From CAYSUS01 sp964434165 (lineage in GTDB: Bacteria > Planctomycetota > Planctomycetia > Pirellulales > Thermoguttaceae): a DNA stretch of 64,000 nucleotides. The notes below the pieces were generated by a model. It was not told the origin of the DNA, did not search any database, and was given only the letters and a program-made list of their open reading frames with translations. Position numbers and translations under genes: made by a program. This document shows positions 9,008-17,634 of the stretch, piece after piece (the first letter of the stretch is position 1; every line of letters begins with the position of its first letter). The DNA is taken from the NCBI GenBank assembly GCA_964434165.1, contig CAYSUS010000004.1:62001-126000 (forward strand), given 5' to 3'.

Positions 9008-9646
9008 TCACCGCCCCTTCATTCGCTTCGCCAGCCGGGCGATGCGGTCGCCGAGGCGGCGGGCGGCCTCCAGCTCATGGTCGCCCACGCCCGGGTCGAG
9101 CGGCCCGGTCACGGCCGTGGAGCCGGCCTCGGCCCACTTGTCGTCGCCCTCCTCGTCCTCGTAGAGCGGCCCGGCCACGACCATCCGGTTGTGGATCATG
9201 AACAGCAGGAGCGAGGCCACTACGTGCTCCTTGCCGCCGGTGTGGCCGCCGGCCGTGGCAAAGGCTCCACCGACCTTGTCCGTCAGATCGACCTTCATCT
9301 TCCACGACCAGTCGTCGATGGCCGTCTTCATCCTACCCGGGATGTTGGCGAAGTAGGTGGGGCATCCGAGGCAAATGCCGTCGGCCGCCACGAGATCGTC
9401 CTTGGTCACGTCCTGGACCTTCTTGAGCATCACCGACACGCCCGGCACGGTCTTCGCCCCTCGGGCCACGCCCTGGGCCATCTGCTCGGTCGTGCCGCGG
9501 AGCGTGTGGTACGCGACCAGGATGCGCACCTGGGGCTGCTCCGACTCCTCGCATCTGGCAGCGCGGGATGGAAAGCCGATCGCCATCAGGCCGGCTGTCA
9601 GCAGGGCCGGCAGAAACGGAACGCTCCGGAGCAGGACGCAAGACAT
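9008..9646 (-). CDS. Exported flavodoxin/WrbA-like FMN protein
   Basis: 212 residues; ATG 9646 with GAGGAG upstream. A signal-like hydrophobic N-terminus ends near SRAARCEE (about residue 33). The rest is a flavodoxin fold: ILVAYHTLRGTTEQMAQGVA (FMN phosphate-binding loop in the T-x-G-x-T position is replaced by HTLRGTTE), GICLGCPTYFANIPGRMKTAIDDW (the WrbA-like isoalloxazine loop SPTYFG variant) and GGAFATAGGHTGGKE. Family members bind FMN and move electrons or reduce quinones in the cytoplasm, so an export signal is unusual. Whether FMN is carried out by the folded protein or added outside is not evident. It stands alone on the minus strand, 114 bases upstream of the SGNH-like gene. Confidence 0.8.
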   Translation of the reverse strand: MSCVLLRSVPFLPALLTAGLMAIGFPSRAARCEESEQPQVRILVAYHTLRGTTEQMAQGVARGAKTVPGVSVMLKKVQDVTKDDLVAADGICLGCPTYFANIPGRMKTAIDDWSWKMKVDLTDKVGGAFATAGGHTGGKEHVVASLLLFMIHNRMVVAGPLYEDEEGDDKWAEAGSTAVTGPLDPGVGDHELEAARRLGDRIARLAKRMKGR

Positions 9647-9719
9647 GGGCGGGGCTCCTCAGGTGGGGGAAGGCTGGTGCACTGTCACGGTCGGAAATCG
9701 GGGCTGGTCGGACGAATCG

Positions 9720-9783
9720 AAGCCCGAAGCGTGCGCGAGGGATGCCTCGGATGGTGGATCCGCCTCGCTGACGCTTCGGGCTT
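9720..9783. repeat. Inverted repeat AAGCCCGAAGCGT
   Basis: AAGCCCGAAGCGT (9720-9732) and ACGCTTCGGGCTT (9771-9783) are perfect 13-bp inverted arms around 38 bases that contain further short inverted pieces (GAGGGATGCCTC). A single arm of the same family is at 55998-56015. The 296-base gap 9647-9942 holds nothing else I can support. Confidence 0.65.
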
Positions 9784-9942
9784 TGATGCCATGCGAAATC
9801 CCAAATCCAGACACTGACAGGGCACGAGTGGCGAGGTGAGCCGTGGGCGCGCGGGCGCCGGCGGGTGCGCGTAGTTTACTACGCTGGAGAGGCCGCCGCG
9901 ACCACTGGCACGCCAAGAACGGATGTGTCGGCGCAAGGACGC

Positions 9943-11328
<1,386 letters not shown>

Positions 11329-11583
11329 GGAGAACACTCCAAGGAGGGGACGACAGGAGTGTTCACATTGTAACCCGAGAATCAAAGCCGATCGGAGAGG
11401 GGTTCTCGGAGCGGCGGTCGCGCAAGAACGTGGAGAGCTCGCTGGCCGAGGGCCAGGTCGGCCGAGACGGGCGGGATGGGGGACTCGTGCGCTCCGAGCC
11501 GACGCGGCCCGGCCTTGGAATGGGGGGTACCCGGCGCGGAATGGGGGTTCGGGTCCGAAAAAAGTGCGCCTCAAGAAAAGCAA

Positions 11584-11636
11584 GCGTGCGTGAGCCGCGT
11601 CGGGGGACCTGACCGCGCGACGCGCCTCACGCACGC
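11584..11636 (-). terminator. Intrinsic terminator of glnB
   Basis: GCGTGCGTGAG (11584-11594) pairs with CTCACGCACGC (11626-11636), extended inward to an 18-of-19-bp stem with one C-C mismatch. Read on the minus strand the stem is followed by TTGCTTTTCTT, a U-rich tract. It lies about 95 bases past the glnB stop and would separate glnB from the activator gene. The rest of the 403-base gap 11329-11731 shows nothing I can assign. Confidence 0.75.
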
Positions 11637-11731
11637 ACCAGACGAGCCGACCTCCTTTCTTGGAAAGCCACCTTGCTCGAGGGACGAAGGGATTGAAAGG
11701 AACCGAATCTGGCGAAAAAGGGGCGCATCGT

Positions 11732-12070
11732 CTAAATCGCGCAGGCGCTGCTCTCGCCCGTGCGAATCCGCACGATCTCCTCGAGGTTCGACACGAAGAT
11801 CTTCCCGTCGCCGACCTGCCCCGTCTTGGCGGTTCGCGTGATCGTATCGACGACCCCGGGAAGGTCCTCGTCGGCAACGATGACCTCGATCTTGATTTTG
11901 GGGAGGAAATCCACCGTGTACTCGGTGCCGCGGTACATCTCGGTGTGGCCTCGCTGGCGCCCGAAACCGCGGACCTCCGTGACCGTCATTCCCTGGATAC
12001 CCTGCTGGCTGAGGGCCTCTTTGACTTCTTCCAGCTTCACGTGACGGATAATCGCTTCGATCTTCTTCAT
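11732..12070 (-). CDS. glnB: Nitrogen regulatory protein P-II
   Basis: 112 residues, the standard P-II length and very close to enterobacterial GlnB along its whole span: MKKIEAIIRHVKLEEVKEAL, TVTEVRGFGRQRGHTEMYRG, the T-loop Tyr51 that is uridylylated in GlnB/GlnK (RGTEY), the B-loop TGQVGDGKIFV with its ATP/2-oxoglutarate site, and the C-terminal RTGE. P-II trimers report nitrogen and energy state to targets such as GlnE, NtrB and AmtB. No amtB or glnA lies alongside, so GlnB and GlnK cannot be told apart by context. A sigma-54 promoter upstream (12145-12161) and a terminator downstream make it a single-gene, nitrogen-controlled transcript. Confidence 0.96.
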   Translation of the reverse strand: MKKIEAIIRHVKLEEVKEALSQQGIQGMTVTEVRGFGRQRGHTEMYRGTEYTVDFLPKIKIEVIVADEDLPGVVDTITRTAKTGQVGDGKIFVSNLEEIVRIRTGESSACAI

Positions 12071-12144
12071 GCGAGGATCCCCGGACTCGGTGATGGCAAG
12101 GGGGCGGACTGGGTCTTGTCCAAGCGGCCCTCACGCCCTTCGTT

Positions 12145-12161
12145 GGCAAGATGCGTGCCAA
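12145..12161 (-). promoter_or_regulatory. Sigma-54 (-24/-12) promoter of glnB
   Basis: Minus-strand reading TTGGCACGCATCTTGCC matches the consensus YTGGCACGRNNNTTGCW at all key bases: GG at -24 and GC at -12 with correct spacing. The predicted start is near 12134, giving a leader of about 64 bases. A perfect palindrome ATGGCG-GTG-CGCCAT lies upstream at 12207-12221, where an enhancer-binding protein could sit, although it is not a classical NtrC site. The rest of the 431-base gap 12071-12501 shows nothing else clear. Confidence 0.85.
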
Positions 12162-12501
12162 GCCGGGTCGTGGGCGGGCCGATTCGCAGCGACACCGGAC
12201 CTGCCGATGGCGGTGCGCCATGCGCAACTTGCGACGCTGCAACGGCTAAGAAGCACCGACCGCGTCGGCGGGAGGGAGGCGGGGCCTCATGCCACGCGGG
12301 CCGAGCGGGAGGTATTCTCGGGGGTTGCGGACCCGAAAAGGCCCTACGATGCCCGTCTTGCGGGCACGCGGGGCCTGTGATGCGCGCAGCCAAGCCCGGC
12401 GGTGTGGGCCATCCCGAAGCGGAGCCGGGACGGCAGGGCACGGCTCGGATTGGGCAGGGCGGCTCCGCATGGGCGGATCGGCCCCGACTGCGCCAGACGG
12501 C

Positions 12502-13518
12502 TCAGTCCAGCTTGTGGTCCGAGGGCTTCACGCCCTGCTTATGCTTGCCGAATCCGATCGGGGTCGGGTCATACTCGCCCACGAGGTCCGCCGTGGCCTT
12601 GGCCGGTACCTCCATGTCCAGCAGCCAATAGACGGCGTTGACCAGGAGACGGCGGAACCCCTCGCTCTTCAGGTCGCCGGCGTGCCCCATGGTCGTGGTC
12701 ACGATCTTCGAGGTCTTGCCCTCCTCGCCCTGGTAGGTCTTGACCCAGACGACCGGGGTGAGCTTCTTGTCCGGGTTGGGCTCGTCCTCCGGGTTCATGC
12801 CCTTGAGCACCTGGCCCATGATCACCGGCTTGGAGTCGCCGTGCAGGGTGGTCAGCCCGTACACGTCCGATGGCCCCCAGACGTCCTCCACGCCGCGGAC
12901 CAGCGGATGGTCCTCCATGCCCTCGGCGATAAGGCCGCGCGTGCTCTCTACCTTGTGACGGCCGTAGTGGCTGACCCAGGTCTCGCCGAGCACCTGCCGG
13001 CCGTAGCCGCCCTTGAACTCCTCGTCCTTGTTGTTCCAGGTGTACTTGGCGTACGGGCTGTCCTTGTTCTTCTTGTAGAAAAACGGGTGCGTGGCCGTGC
13101 GCAGGGCGATGATCGGCCTGCCTGAGTTGGTGTACTCGATGATCTTCTTCATCTGTTCGTCGGGCAGCTCGCGGAAGCGGGTGAAGAGAACCATCAGATC
13201 GGCCGTCTCCAGGGCATCGAGGCCCGGGATGTTGTTGACCACGGTCGGCTCGATCTCGCCCGTCGCCGGGTTGACCGCGAACAGCACCGTGCACTTGAAG
13301 CCATGGTGCCTGGCGAGGATCTTGGCCAACTGCGGCATTCCCTCCTCGCTGCGGTATTCCTCATCGCCGGTGACGAACACGATGTGCTTGCCCTTGCCTG
13401 GGCCGTCCTTTCCTTCCATCACGACCCAGGGATCGTCCGCCAGGGCGGGGACCGCCAGGGCGGCGAAAAGGAACGAGGCAGCGAGACTTCCAGCGGCGGG
13501 GATCGTTCGTCGTCTCAT
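12502..13518 (-). CDS. Exported ThuA-like domain protein
   Basis: 338 residues from ATG 13518, with GAGGAG eight bases upstream. The signal peptide ends at LAVPALA (about residue 25). The rest is a ThuA-type glutamine-amidotransferase-like fold: HIVFVTGDEEYRSEEGMPQL, ADLMVLFTRFRELPDEQMKK, SGRPIIALRTATHPF, GYGRQVLGETWVSHYG, HPLVRGV and TTMGHAGDLKSEGFRRLL. ThuA was named from trehalose utilisation, but most planctomycete members are exported and of unknown activity, often met in sugar-degradation regions. No sugar operon surrounds this copy. Its predicted fold is clear; its substrate is not. Confidence 0.88.
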   Translation of the reverse strand: MRRRTIPAAGSLAASFLFAALAVPALADDPWVVMEGKDGPGKGKHIVFVTGDEEYRSEEGMPQLAKILARHHGFKCTVLFAVNPATGEIEPTVVNNIPGLDALETADLMVLFTRFRELPDEQMKKIIEYTNSGRPIIALRTATHPFFYKKNKDSPYAKYTWNNKDEEFKGGYGRQVLGETWVSHYGRHKVESTRGLIAEGMEDHPLVRGVEDVWGPSDVYGLTTLHGDSKPVIMGQVLKGMNPEDEPNPDKKLTPVVWVKTYQGEEGKTSKIVTTTMGHAGDLKSEGFRRLLVNAVYWLLDMEVPAKATADLVGEYDPTPIGFGKHKQGVKPSDHKLD

Positions 13519-13811
13519 GGCGGCGGCTCCTCGAAGAGCGGGGCGTGCGCGGAGGGTGGGTCCAGGATGATCCCCTAGTCTATCGCGCGGCCAGAGCGGA
13601 TTCCATTCTGCCGAACCCCCTCGTTCAGGGAGGATGAATGGCACCTGGTCTCGTAACGCGGTTGCTCACGGGCGCACCGCAGGCCAGCGGGCTCAAGAAG
13701 AGAGGGGGCTGCGCGGACCGACGCGCGCAGCGGGCGTTTTCCGGGCCGCGGGGCACCGACTCGCCGCGCGAAACGGCGCGAAGGTGCATTTGGCGGTGCG
13801 GCCGCCGCGAT

Positions 13812-14048
13812 CTACTTCCGATAGCCCAGCGACTTCATCACGTCGAGCATCTCCTCGTACGTAATGAAACGGCGGCGGTGGCGGAGCTTGTAGGCGTCGA
13901 TGGCCTGGGCCAGCTCGCGGGCATCCGGCGACAGCTCGTCATGGCTGTTGGTGAACTGGCGCCGCTCGACGCCGGGCGCGCCGACTTGGGGATCGTAGGT
14001 TCGCCGATCGATGAACGCCGATTCGGAGGTCTGGAAGGTCGCCGGCAT
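13812..14048 (-). CDS. Small conserved-looking hypothetical protein
   Basis: 78 residues; ATG 14048 with GAGGA eight bases upstream. The N-terminal half is polar and probably disordered. The C-terminal half is a compact charged helical pair, ELAQAIDAYKLRHRRRFI followed by TYEEMLDVMKSLGYRK. I recall similar small proteins with an RHRRRFIT-type core in planctomycetes, but I cannot name a family. The basic patch might bind nucleic acid; this is a guess. It lies alone between the ThuA-like gene and the TPR lipoprotein gene on the same strand. Confidence 0.7.
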   Translation of the reverse strand: MPATFQTSESAFIDRRTYDPQVGAPGVERRQFTNSHDELSPDARELAQAIDAYKLRHRRRFITYEEMLDVMKSLGYRK

Positions 14049-14271
14049 CGGGCTGGTCCTCGCGAGCTGTTGGGAGGATACGAAACGCGGGTCCCGTATC
14101 CAAATCTAGCCCGCGTTGGACGGGGATCGGCGGTGCCGCAGGCAAGTTCCGCCCGGGAGCTGCGGGCCCCGGGCGCCTCGCCGCCCGCGGGGCCAGAAGG
14201 ATGCGCCGCTTGCGCCGATTGTGCGGGGCCACTTCCGCTGCGGAGTCGCTTCGGAGCCGAATCAAGGTGGG

Positions 14272-15171
14272 CTACCGCTGCACCGTCTGCGGAGGCCGGG
14301 CGAAGCGGTGGATGCGGGCGAGGATCTCTCGACTGGCCGCATGTTGGGGGTCGAGGTCGAGGGCGTGGCGCGCCGCGGCCGCGGCCAGTTCGGGGCGCCC
14401 GGCCGCCAACTCCGCCTGACTGAGCCGGTAGAGGATCTCCGCACTGGGCCGATCGCGGCTCGCGGCCAGGGCAAGCTTCTCCGCCGCGTCGGTGTTGCGG
14501 CCGAGGGCCAGGCAGGCCAGCCCTTCGAGATAGAGCACCTGCTGCGGCTCCTCGCCGGGGGCGTAGGTGTCGGACAGGCGGTGCAGCGTGGCCAGGGCCC
14601 GTTGCGGCCGGTTGAGCTCCCGATAGACTTCGGCCACCTCGAGCAGGATGCCCTGGTCGTCGGGGGCTCCGCCAAGTGCCCGATGAAAGTCGGCCAGCGC
14701 CGCGCGGTAATCCCCCACGGCCCGCGCAATGCGGCCGCGAACCACCCAGGCGGGAACGAGCTTCGGGTCCAGGTCGATGGCATCTTCGGCGTACTTGCGC
14801 GCCGGGGCGATGCGCCCGCTCTGGAGCTGCATCTCGGCCATGCGCACCAGCAGGGCGCCGTCGCCCGGGGCCAGCTTGAGGGCGTCGTCCAACTGGGCGA
14901 TCGCTTCAGCGCGGGCCCCGCGCTGCCAGAGGGCCTCGGCGTAGTGCCTTCGCGCGTCGGGATCTTCGGGACAGGACTTGACCGCCCGGCCCAATAGCTT
15001 CTCCGCCTCGTCCCAGCGGGACCGCTCCAGCGCGGCCACGCCCCGCCGCGAGAGCTGGCGCGAGGCGGCCAGCGACTCGGGCACGGCCCCGCCCCTTCCG
15101 GGCAGTTGGCACCCCGGCATGGTCAGCCACGTCGCCAGGAGAAAGGCGGCGAGGAGACATCGGCTGGACAT
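14272..15171 (-). CDS. TPR-repeat lipoprotein
   Basis: 299 residues from ATG 15171. The N-terminal hydrophobic segment ends in LTMPGC, a plausible but non-ideal lipobox (Met at -3), so the protein is probably lipid-anchored. The body is a run of TPR units: RRGVAALERSRWDEAEKLLG, DARRHYAEALWQRGARAEAI, ARKYAEDAIDLDPKLVPAW, ALADFHRALGGAPDD and others to the C-terminus. TPR arrays hold protein complexes together, here in the periplasm or on the outer membrane. Two upstream in-frame ATG codons would place a non-signal leader in front and are less likely, although the ribosome site at 15171 is weak. Divergent from the gene at 15480. Confidence 0.85.
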   Translation of the reverse strand: MSSRCLLAAFLLATWLTMPGCQLPGRGGAVPESLAASRQLSRRGVAALERSRWDEAEKLLGRAVKSCPEDPDARRHYAEALWQRGARAEAIAQLDDALKLAPGDGALLVRMAEMQLQSGRIAPARKYAEDAIDLDPKLVPAWVVRGRIARAVGDYRAALADFHRALGGAPDDQGILLEVAEVYRELNRPQRALATLHRLSDTYAPGEEPQQVLYLEGLACLALGRNTDAAEKLALAASRDRPSAEILYRLSQAELAAGRPELAAAAARHALDLDPQHAASREILARIHRFARPPQTVQR

Positions 15172-15479
15172 GACTGGACGACGCCCCCGGGGCAATCCGA
15201 GACGGACCTCGGTCAGGGAAAAAGCGTGGTCTGCGCGAACTGGGAGAGGCATGGTAGCAGATCCACGGCAATCGGGCCATCCTGATCTTCGGCGTTCAGG
15301 GCCCAGCAGCACGGCGGGCCGTTCCGCAAGACCACGGCGCTTCGAAGCCGACTCCGCCGAATCTGCAGCGCGAGCCGGACCGAGATCCGTTCCCCCGCCG
15401 GGGCATCTTTCTCATCCTGCCCGGCGTGATACCATGATCAGGTGCGCCCAATGATTACCCGGAGTTCTCACCCTGCGAT

Positions 15480-15944
15480 GTGCTGACCGTCATGCCCGCC
15501 GAGTACCGAGGCCCCGGAATCCGTTTCGACTACCCCGAGAACTGGTCCTTGGAGGATGAGCGCGAGCCGGGAGGACGTGGTGGGGGGGTGACGGTGGTCA
15601 GTCCAGGCGGAGCGTTCTGGTCGGTGGCATGTCACGCACGCGAAACGGGACCGCTTCAGCTTGCCGACGCGGCCGTATCGGCCATGCAGGAGGAATACGA
15701 AGGTCTGGAAATCGAGGAAGCCCGCGAGACGGTCGCCGGCCACGAGTTGATCGGCTACGACCTGGGGTTCTTCTTCCTGGACATGACCAACACGGCGAAG
15801 ATACGAACGCTGCGCACGCGCTATGGGACCTACGCGTTCTTCTACCAGGGGGAGGATCGGGAGTTCGAGCGGCTGGAGATGGTGTTTCAGGCGATGACGA
15901 CCAGTTTGCTCGCGCACCTGGAATCGCCTCATCTCTGGGACTGA
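15480..15944 (+). CDS. Hypothetical protein, possible DUF1795/PsbP-like fold
   Basis: 154 residues, with GTG 15480 or ATG 15492 as start; GGAG lies 15 bases before the GTG, so the site is weak either way. There is no signal peptide or membrane segment. The start GPGIRFDYPENWSLEDE resembles the 'is a strand, falls in a FxYPxxW' opening of DUF1795/PsbP-like proteins, followed by VVSPGGAFWSVACHAR and GYDLGFFFLDMTNTAKIRTL. Such proteins are small alpha-beta sandwiches of mostly unknown function. The assignment is tentative. It faces away from the TPR lipoprotein gene across 308 bases in which I see no clear promoter. Confidence 0.65.
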   Translation: MLTVMPAEYRGPGIRFDYPENWSLEDEREPGGRGGGVTVVSPGGAFWSVACHARETGPLQLADAAVSAMQEEYEGLEIEEARETVAGHELIGYDLGFFFLDMTNTAKIRTLRTRYGTYAFFYQGEDREFERLEMVFQAMTTSLLAHLESPHLWD

Positions 15945-15945
15945 A

Positions 15946-15983
15946 GTGCCGAGCACCGTTGCGGGGAATTGTAAGCCTTACAA
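15946..15983. promoter_or_regulatory. Two palindromes upstream of a sigma-54-type promoter
   Basis: GTGC-CGA-GCAC (15946-15956) and the perfect 15-base TTGTAAG-C-CTTACAA (15969-15983) lie about 140-175 bases before the predicted start from the promoter at 16095. That is the usual distance for an enhancer-binding protein. No protein is known to bind them. Confidence 0.4.
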
Positions 15984-16094
15984 GACCCCTCGCCCGGCGC
16001 CGGAGCGAGCGGCGAGAAGCCGCCCTGGCGCAACCCTTTGCTGCAGGGCGACTTGTGGATTGGGGGGCAAGCTCTCGGCCTGAACGGTGATTGG

Positions 16095-16111
16095 TTGGCA
16101 CGTCGGCTGCT
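16095..16111 (+). promoter_or_regulatory. Sigma-54-type promoter in front of a gene-less stretch
   Basis: TTGGCACGTCGGCTGCT fits the consensus YTGGCACGRNNNTTGCW: perfect -24 block, CTGC instead of TTGC at -12, and correct GG-to-GC spacing. Predicted start is near 16122. The next protein gene is 430 bases on and beyond a terminator. Confidence 0.65.
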
Positions 16112-16121
16112 GTTGAGGTGA

Positions 16122-16352
16122 CTTGGAAAGCGACTTCCCGCAGACCCGCTGGGGCGCCGGGCTTTCCCGCGAGCCCGGCCCCCACCGCTGAACGACCGAA
16201 GGATGTTGGATGCGAAGCCTCTGGAAGCGGACCGTGGATCTTAGGTAGGCAAGGCGCCTTGATCGGCGACTGGACGGCCCGTCACGGGATAGCCAGGTTT
16301 TCACGGTCGAAGGGCTCGGTCGGCTGCCCGCACAGCCAACCGAGCCCTTTTT
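16122..16352 (+). ncRNA. Candidate sigma-54-dependent small RNA, about 230 bases
   Basis: The stretch between the sigma-54-type promoter (16095-16111) and the intrinsic terminator (16311-16352) has no plausible coding frame with a ribosome site. It contains internal hairpins, for example GCCGGGCT pairing with AGCCCGGC near 16157-16180. I compared it by eye with tmRNA, RNase P RNA, SRP RNA and 6S RNA and saw none of their conserved blocks. This is inferred from signals only; no transcript evidence exists here. Confidence 0.5.
16311..16352 (+). terminator. Intrinsic terminator
   Basis: AGGGCTCGGT (16311-16320) pairs with ACCGAGCCCT (16339-16348); GGCTG and CAGCC extend the stem past one mismatch around a 6-base loop, and five T follow. 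It points along the plus strand and lies 200 bases before the next gene, so it ends a transcript that starts in the preceding gap. Confidence 0.85.
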
Positions 16353-16462
16353 CACTTCTTGACTTCCTGTTTCGCGGTTCTTGCGGCGCGGGTGTCTTTA
16401 TTGCCCGAAAAGCTACGCTTTCCCTGGAGCTTGGCTTGGTCGCCCATGCTGGCAGGCGCACC

Positions 16463-16492
16463 TTGAGACCTGAGCGGAGTATTCGATATAAT
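16463..16492 (+). promoter_or_regulatory. Sigma-70-type promoter of the winged-helix gene
   Basis: TTGAGA (16463-16468), an 18-base spacer, then perfect TATAAT (16487-16492). The predicted start is near 16499, with a 50-base leader and CAGGAGG before ATG 16550. Confidence 0.7.
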
Positions 16493-16549
16493 CCGCGCAG
16501 TCTAGGATTCCCCGGAAAGAGCGCCCGGGCAACCCAGGAGGTGGAGTTG

Positions 16550-16774
16550 ATGGCATCGGCATCTTCCGTTCCGATCGTGGTCCATATCGGCCAGACGGCG
16601 GGAGTGGTCTGGCAGGTTCTCAGCGACAAGGGCCCGCTGAGCATGGCGAGACTGGTCAAAGCCGTGGGCGAGCCGCGCGATGCCGTCATGCAGGCCATCG
16701 GCTGGCTCGCACGCGAGGACAAAGTCTGGATCGAGGACGAGGGCCGCAGCCGCGTCATCTCGCTGAAGGCGTAG
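16550..16774 (+). CDS. Small winged-helix DNA-binding protein (DUF2582 type)
   Basis: 74 residues from ATG 16550, chosen because CAGGAGG lies just upstream and the residues before it look non-coding. The sequence VVWQVLSDKGPLSMARLVKA, EPRDAVMQAIGWLAREDKVW and IEDEGRSRVISL gives the helix-helix-helix-wing pattern of DUF2582 winged-helix proteins, which are found mostly as stand-alone domains and are presumed regulators. The targets are unknown. It has its own sigma-70-type promoter and is separated from the upstream candidate small RNA by a terminator. Confidence 0.85.
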   Translation: MASASSVPIVVHIGQTAGVVWQVLSDKGPLSMARLVKAVGEPRDAVMQAIGWLAREDKVWIEDEGRSRVISLKA

Positions 16775-16785
16775 TCCCGCTCGCC

Positions 16786-17244
16786 TCAAGGAGAGGACCG
16801 CGACGCCTCGGCGTCCGGCAGGGCCCGCGGGGTGCGTGCGGCGGGCGAGGATCGGCTCTTCTTCTTCGCCCGCTTGGCCTCGGCTTCCGCGCGCAGTCGC
16901 TCCACTTCCGCGCGCTGCTCCGCCGTGAGCACGGTGGCCACCTTGGCGTCGCGCTCCTGGACGAGTGCCTCGAGCTGGGCCTTCAGGGCATCGATCCTGG
17001 GCTTGTACTCGGCCTGGATGGCGTAGATCTCCTCCCGCTGCTGGTCGTCAACCACGTGCCGGTAGAAGTTGGGCAGCCGCCCGCGGGGCTCGGCCCGCTC
17101 CTTGGACGCCGCGCTGGGGGCTTTCGGGGCCGGCGCGGTCGATCCTTCCTCGCACAGGCCCCGGACACCCAAGGCGAGGGCGGCCGCCGCGCAAAGGAGC
17201 ACCCTAGTGGACCAGGACGATCGGAATCGGACTCGCTGCGACAT
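16786..17244 (-). CDS. Exported coiled-coil protein, Spy/CpxP-like lay-out
   Basis: 152 residues from ATG 17244 (CAGGAG seven bases upstream). Signal peptide to about residue 30 (LLCAAAALALGVRGLC). After a Pro/Ala-rich linker comes a helical region with YRHVVDDQQREEIYAIQAEY, IDALKAQLEALVQERDAKVA and LTAEQRAEVERLRAEAEAKR. The 'LTAEQR' and long charged helices resemble Spy/CpxP periplasmic chaperone-like proteins and planctomycete relatives, but the typical LTxxQ pairs are not complete. The tail is basic and Ser/Pro-rich. The gene converges on the winged-helix gene with only 11 bases between stops. Confidence 0.75.
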   Translation of the reverse strand: MSQRVRFRSSWSTRVLLCAAAALALGVRGLCEEGSTAPAPKAPSAASKERAEPRGRLPNFYRHVVDDQQREEIYAIQAEYKPRIDALKAQLEALVQERDAKVATVLTAEQRAEVERLRAEAEAKRAKKKSRSSPAARTPRALPDAEASRSSP

Positions 17245-17326
17245 GGCGTTTCTCCTGAAGCGAACACGTGTCAAAACACCCGGCATAGCGGCCGGCTTCG
17301 CGACCCATCATACGGGGTGCTCGCAC

Positions 17327-17339
17327 GTGATGACATCAC
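17327..17339. promoter_or_regulatory. Palindrome GTGATG-A-CATCAC
   Basis: A perfect 13-base palindrome, flanked by GGGGTG on the left (17314-17319) and CACCCC overlapping on the right, lies in the divergent space between the coiled-coil gene (minus) and the TPR gene (plus). A two-fold symmetric regulator site is possible. The binder is unknown. Confidence 0.4.
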
Positions 17340-17368
17340 CCCAGAACCAGAATTGCCCCGAAATGTGG

Positions 17369-17420
17369 AAAACCCCGGATCACGGAAATCCCCTCAAGAG
17401 AGGAGTGCGGCGGGGTTTTT
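17369..17420 (+). terminator. Hairpin with T-tract ahead of the TPR gene
   Basis: AAAACCCCG (17369-17377) pairs with CGGGGTTTT (17411-17419), and the right arm runs into a five-T tract. The loop is long (33 bases) and can form CCCCTC/GAGGAG pairs. It may stop leftover transcription before the promoter at 17423, or act as an attenuator of a transcript from further upstream. Confidence 0.5.
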
Positions 17421-17422
17421 CG

Positions 17423-17431
17423 TGATATACT
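17423..17431 (+). promoter_or_regulatory. Extended -10 promoter of the TPR gene
   Basis: TGATATACT is an extended -10 (TGn-TATACT) with no good -35. The start would be near 17438, leaving an unusually long leader of about 197 bases before ATG 17635. The leader has no clear open frame. Confidence 0.45.
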
Positions 17432-17634
17432 TGCTCAACGCCGACCGGGCGGGGCGGATCGGCGCAGGCTGCTGCCACCAGGGGGCTCCGATCGTTGGAA
17501 ACGGTTGCCAGAAGAAGGTTTTCGGCGTAGCCTGGATGGATCGAAAGGAAGCGGGAATCTCCCGCATGGGGCCGTTCGGCCAAGGCACGGGTCCAAACGC
17601 TCACTACACACCACCACCTGGAGGGGATTGTTCG

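Noticed and set aside
7232..9817. Plus-strand frame of about 860 codons spanning two minus-strand genes
   Set aside because: It spans two well-supported genes on the other strand and their gap, which real genes do not do.
15480..15944. Type III secretion or effector role for the small PsbP/DUF1795-like protein
   Set aside because: No secretion genes or signals are nearby and the fold call itself is weak.
16122..16352. tmRNA, RNase P RNA, 6S RNA or SRP RNA
   Set aside because: None of the conserved blocks of these RNAs was seen; it is kept only as an unassigned candidate small RNA.
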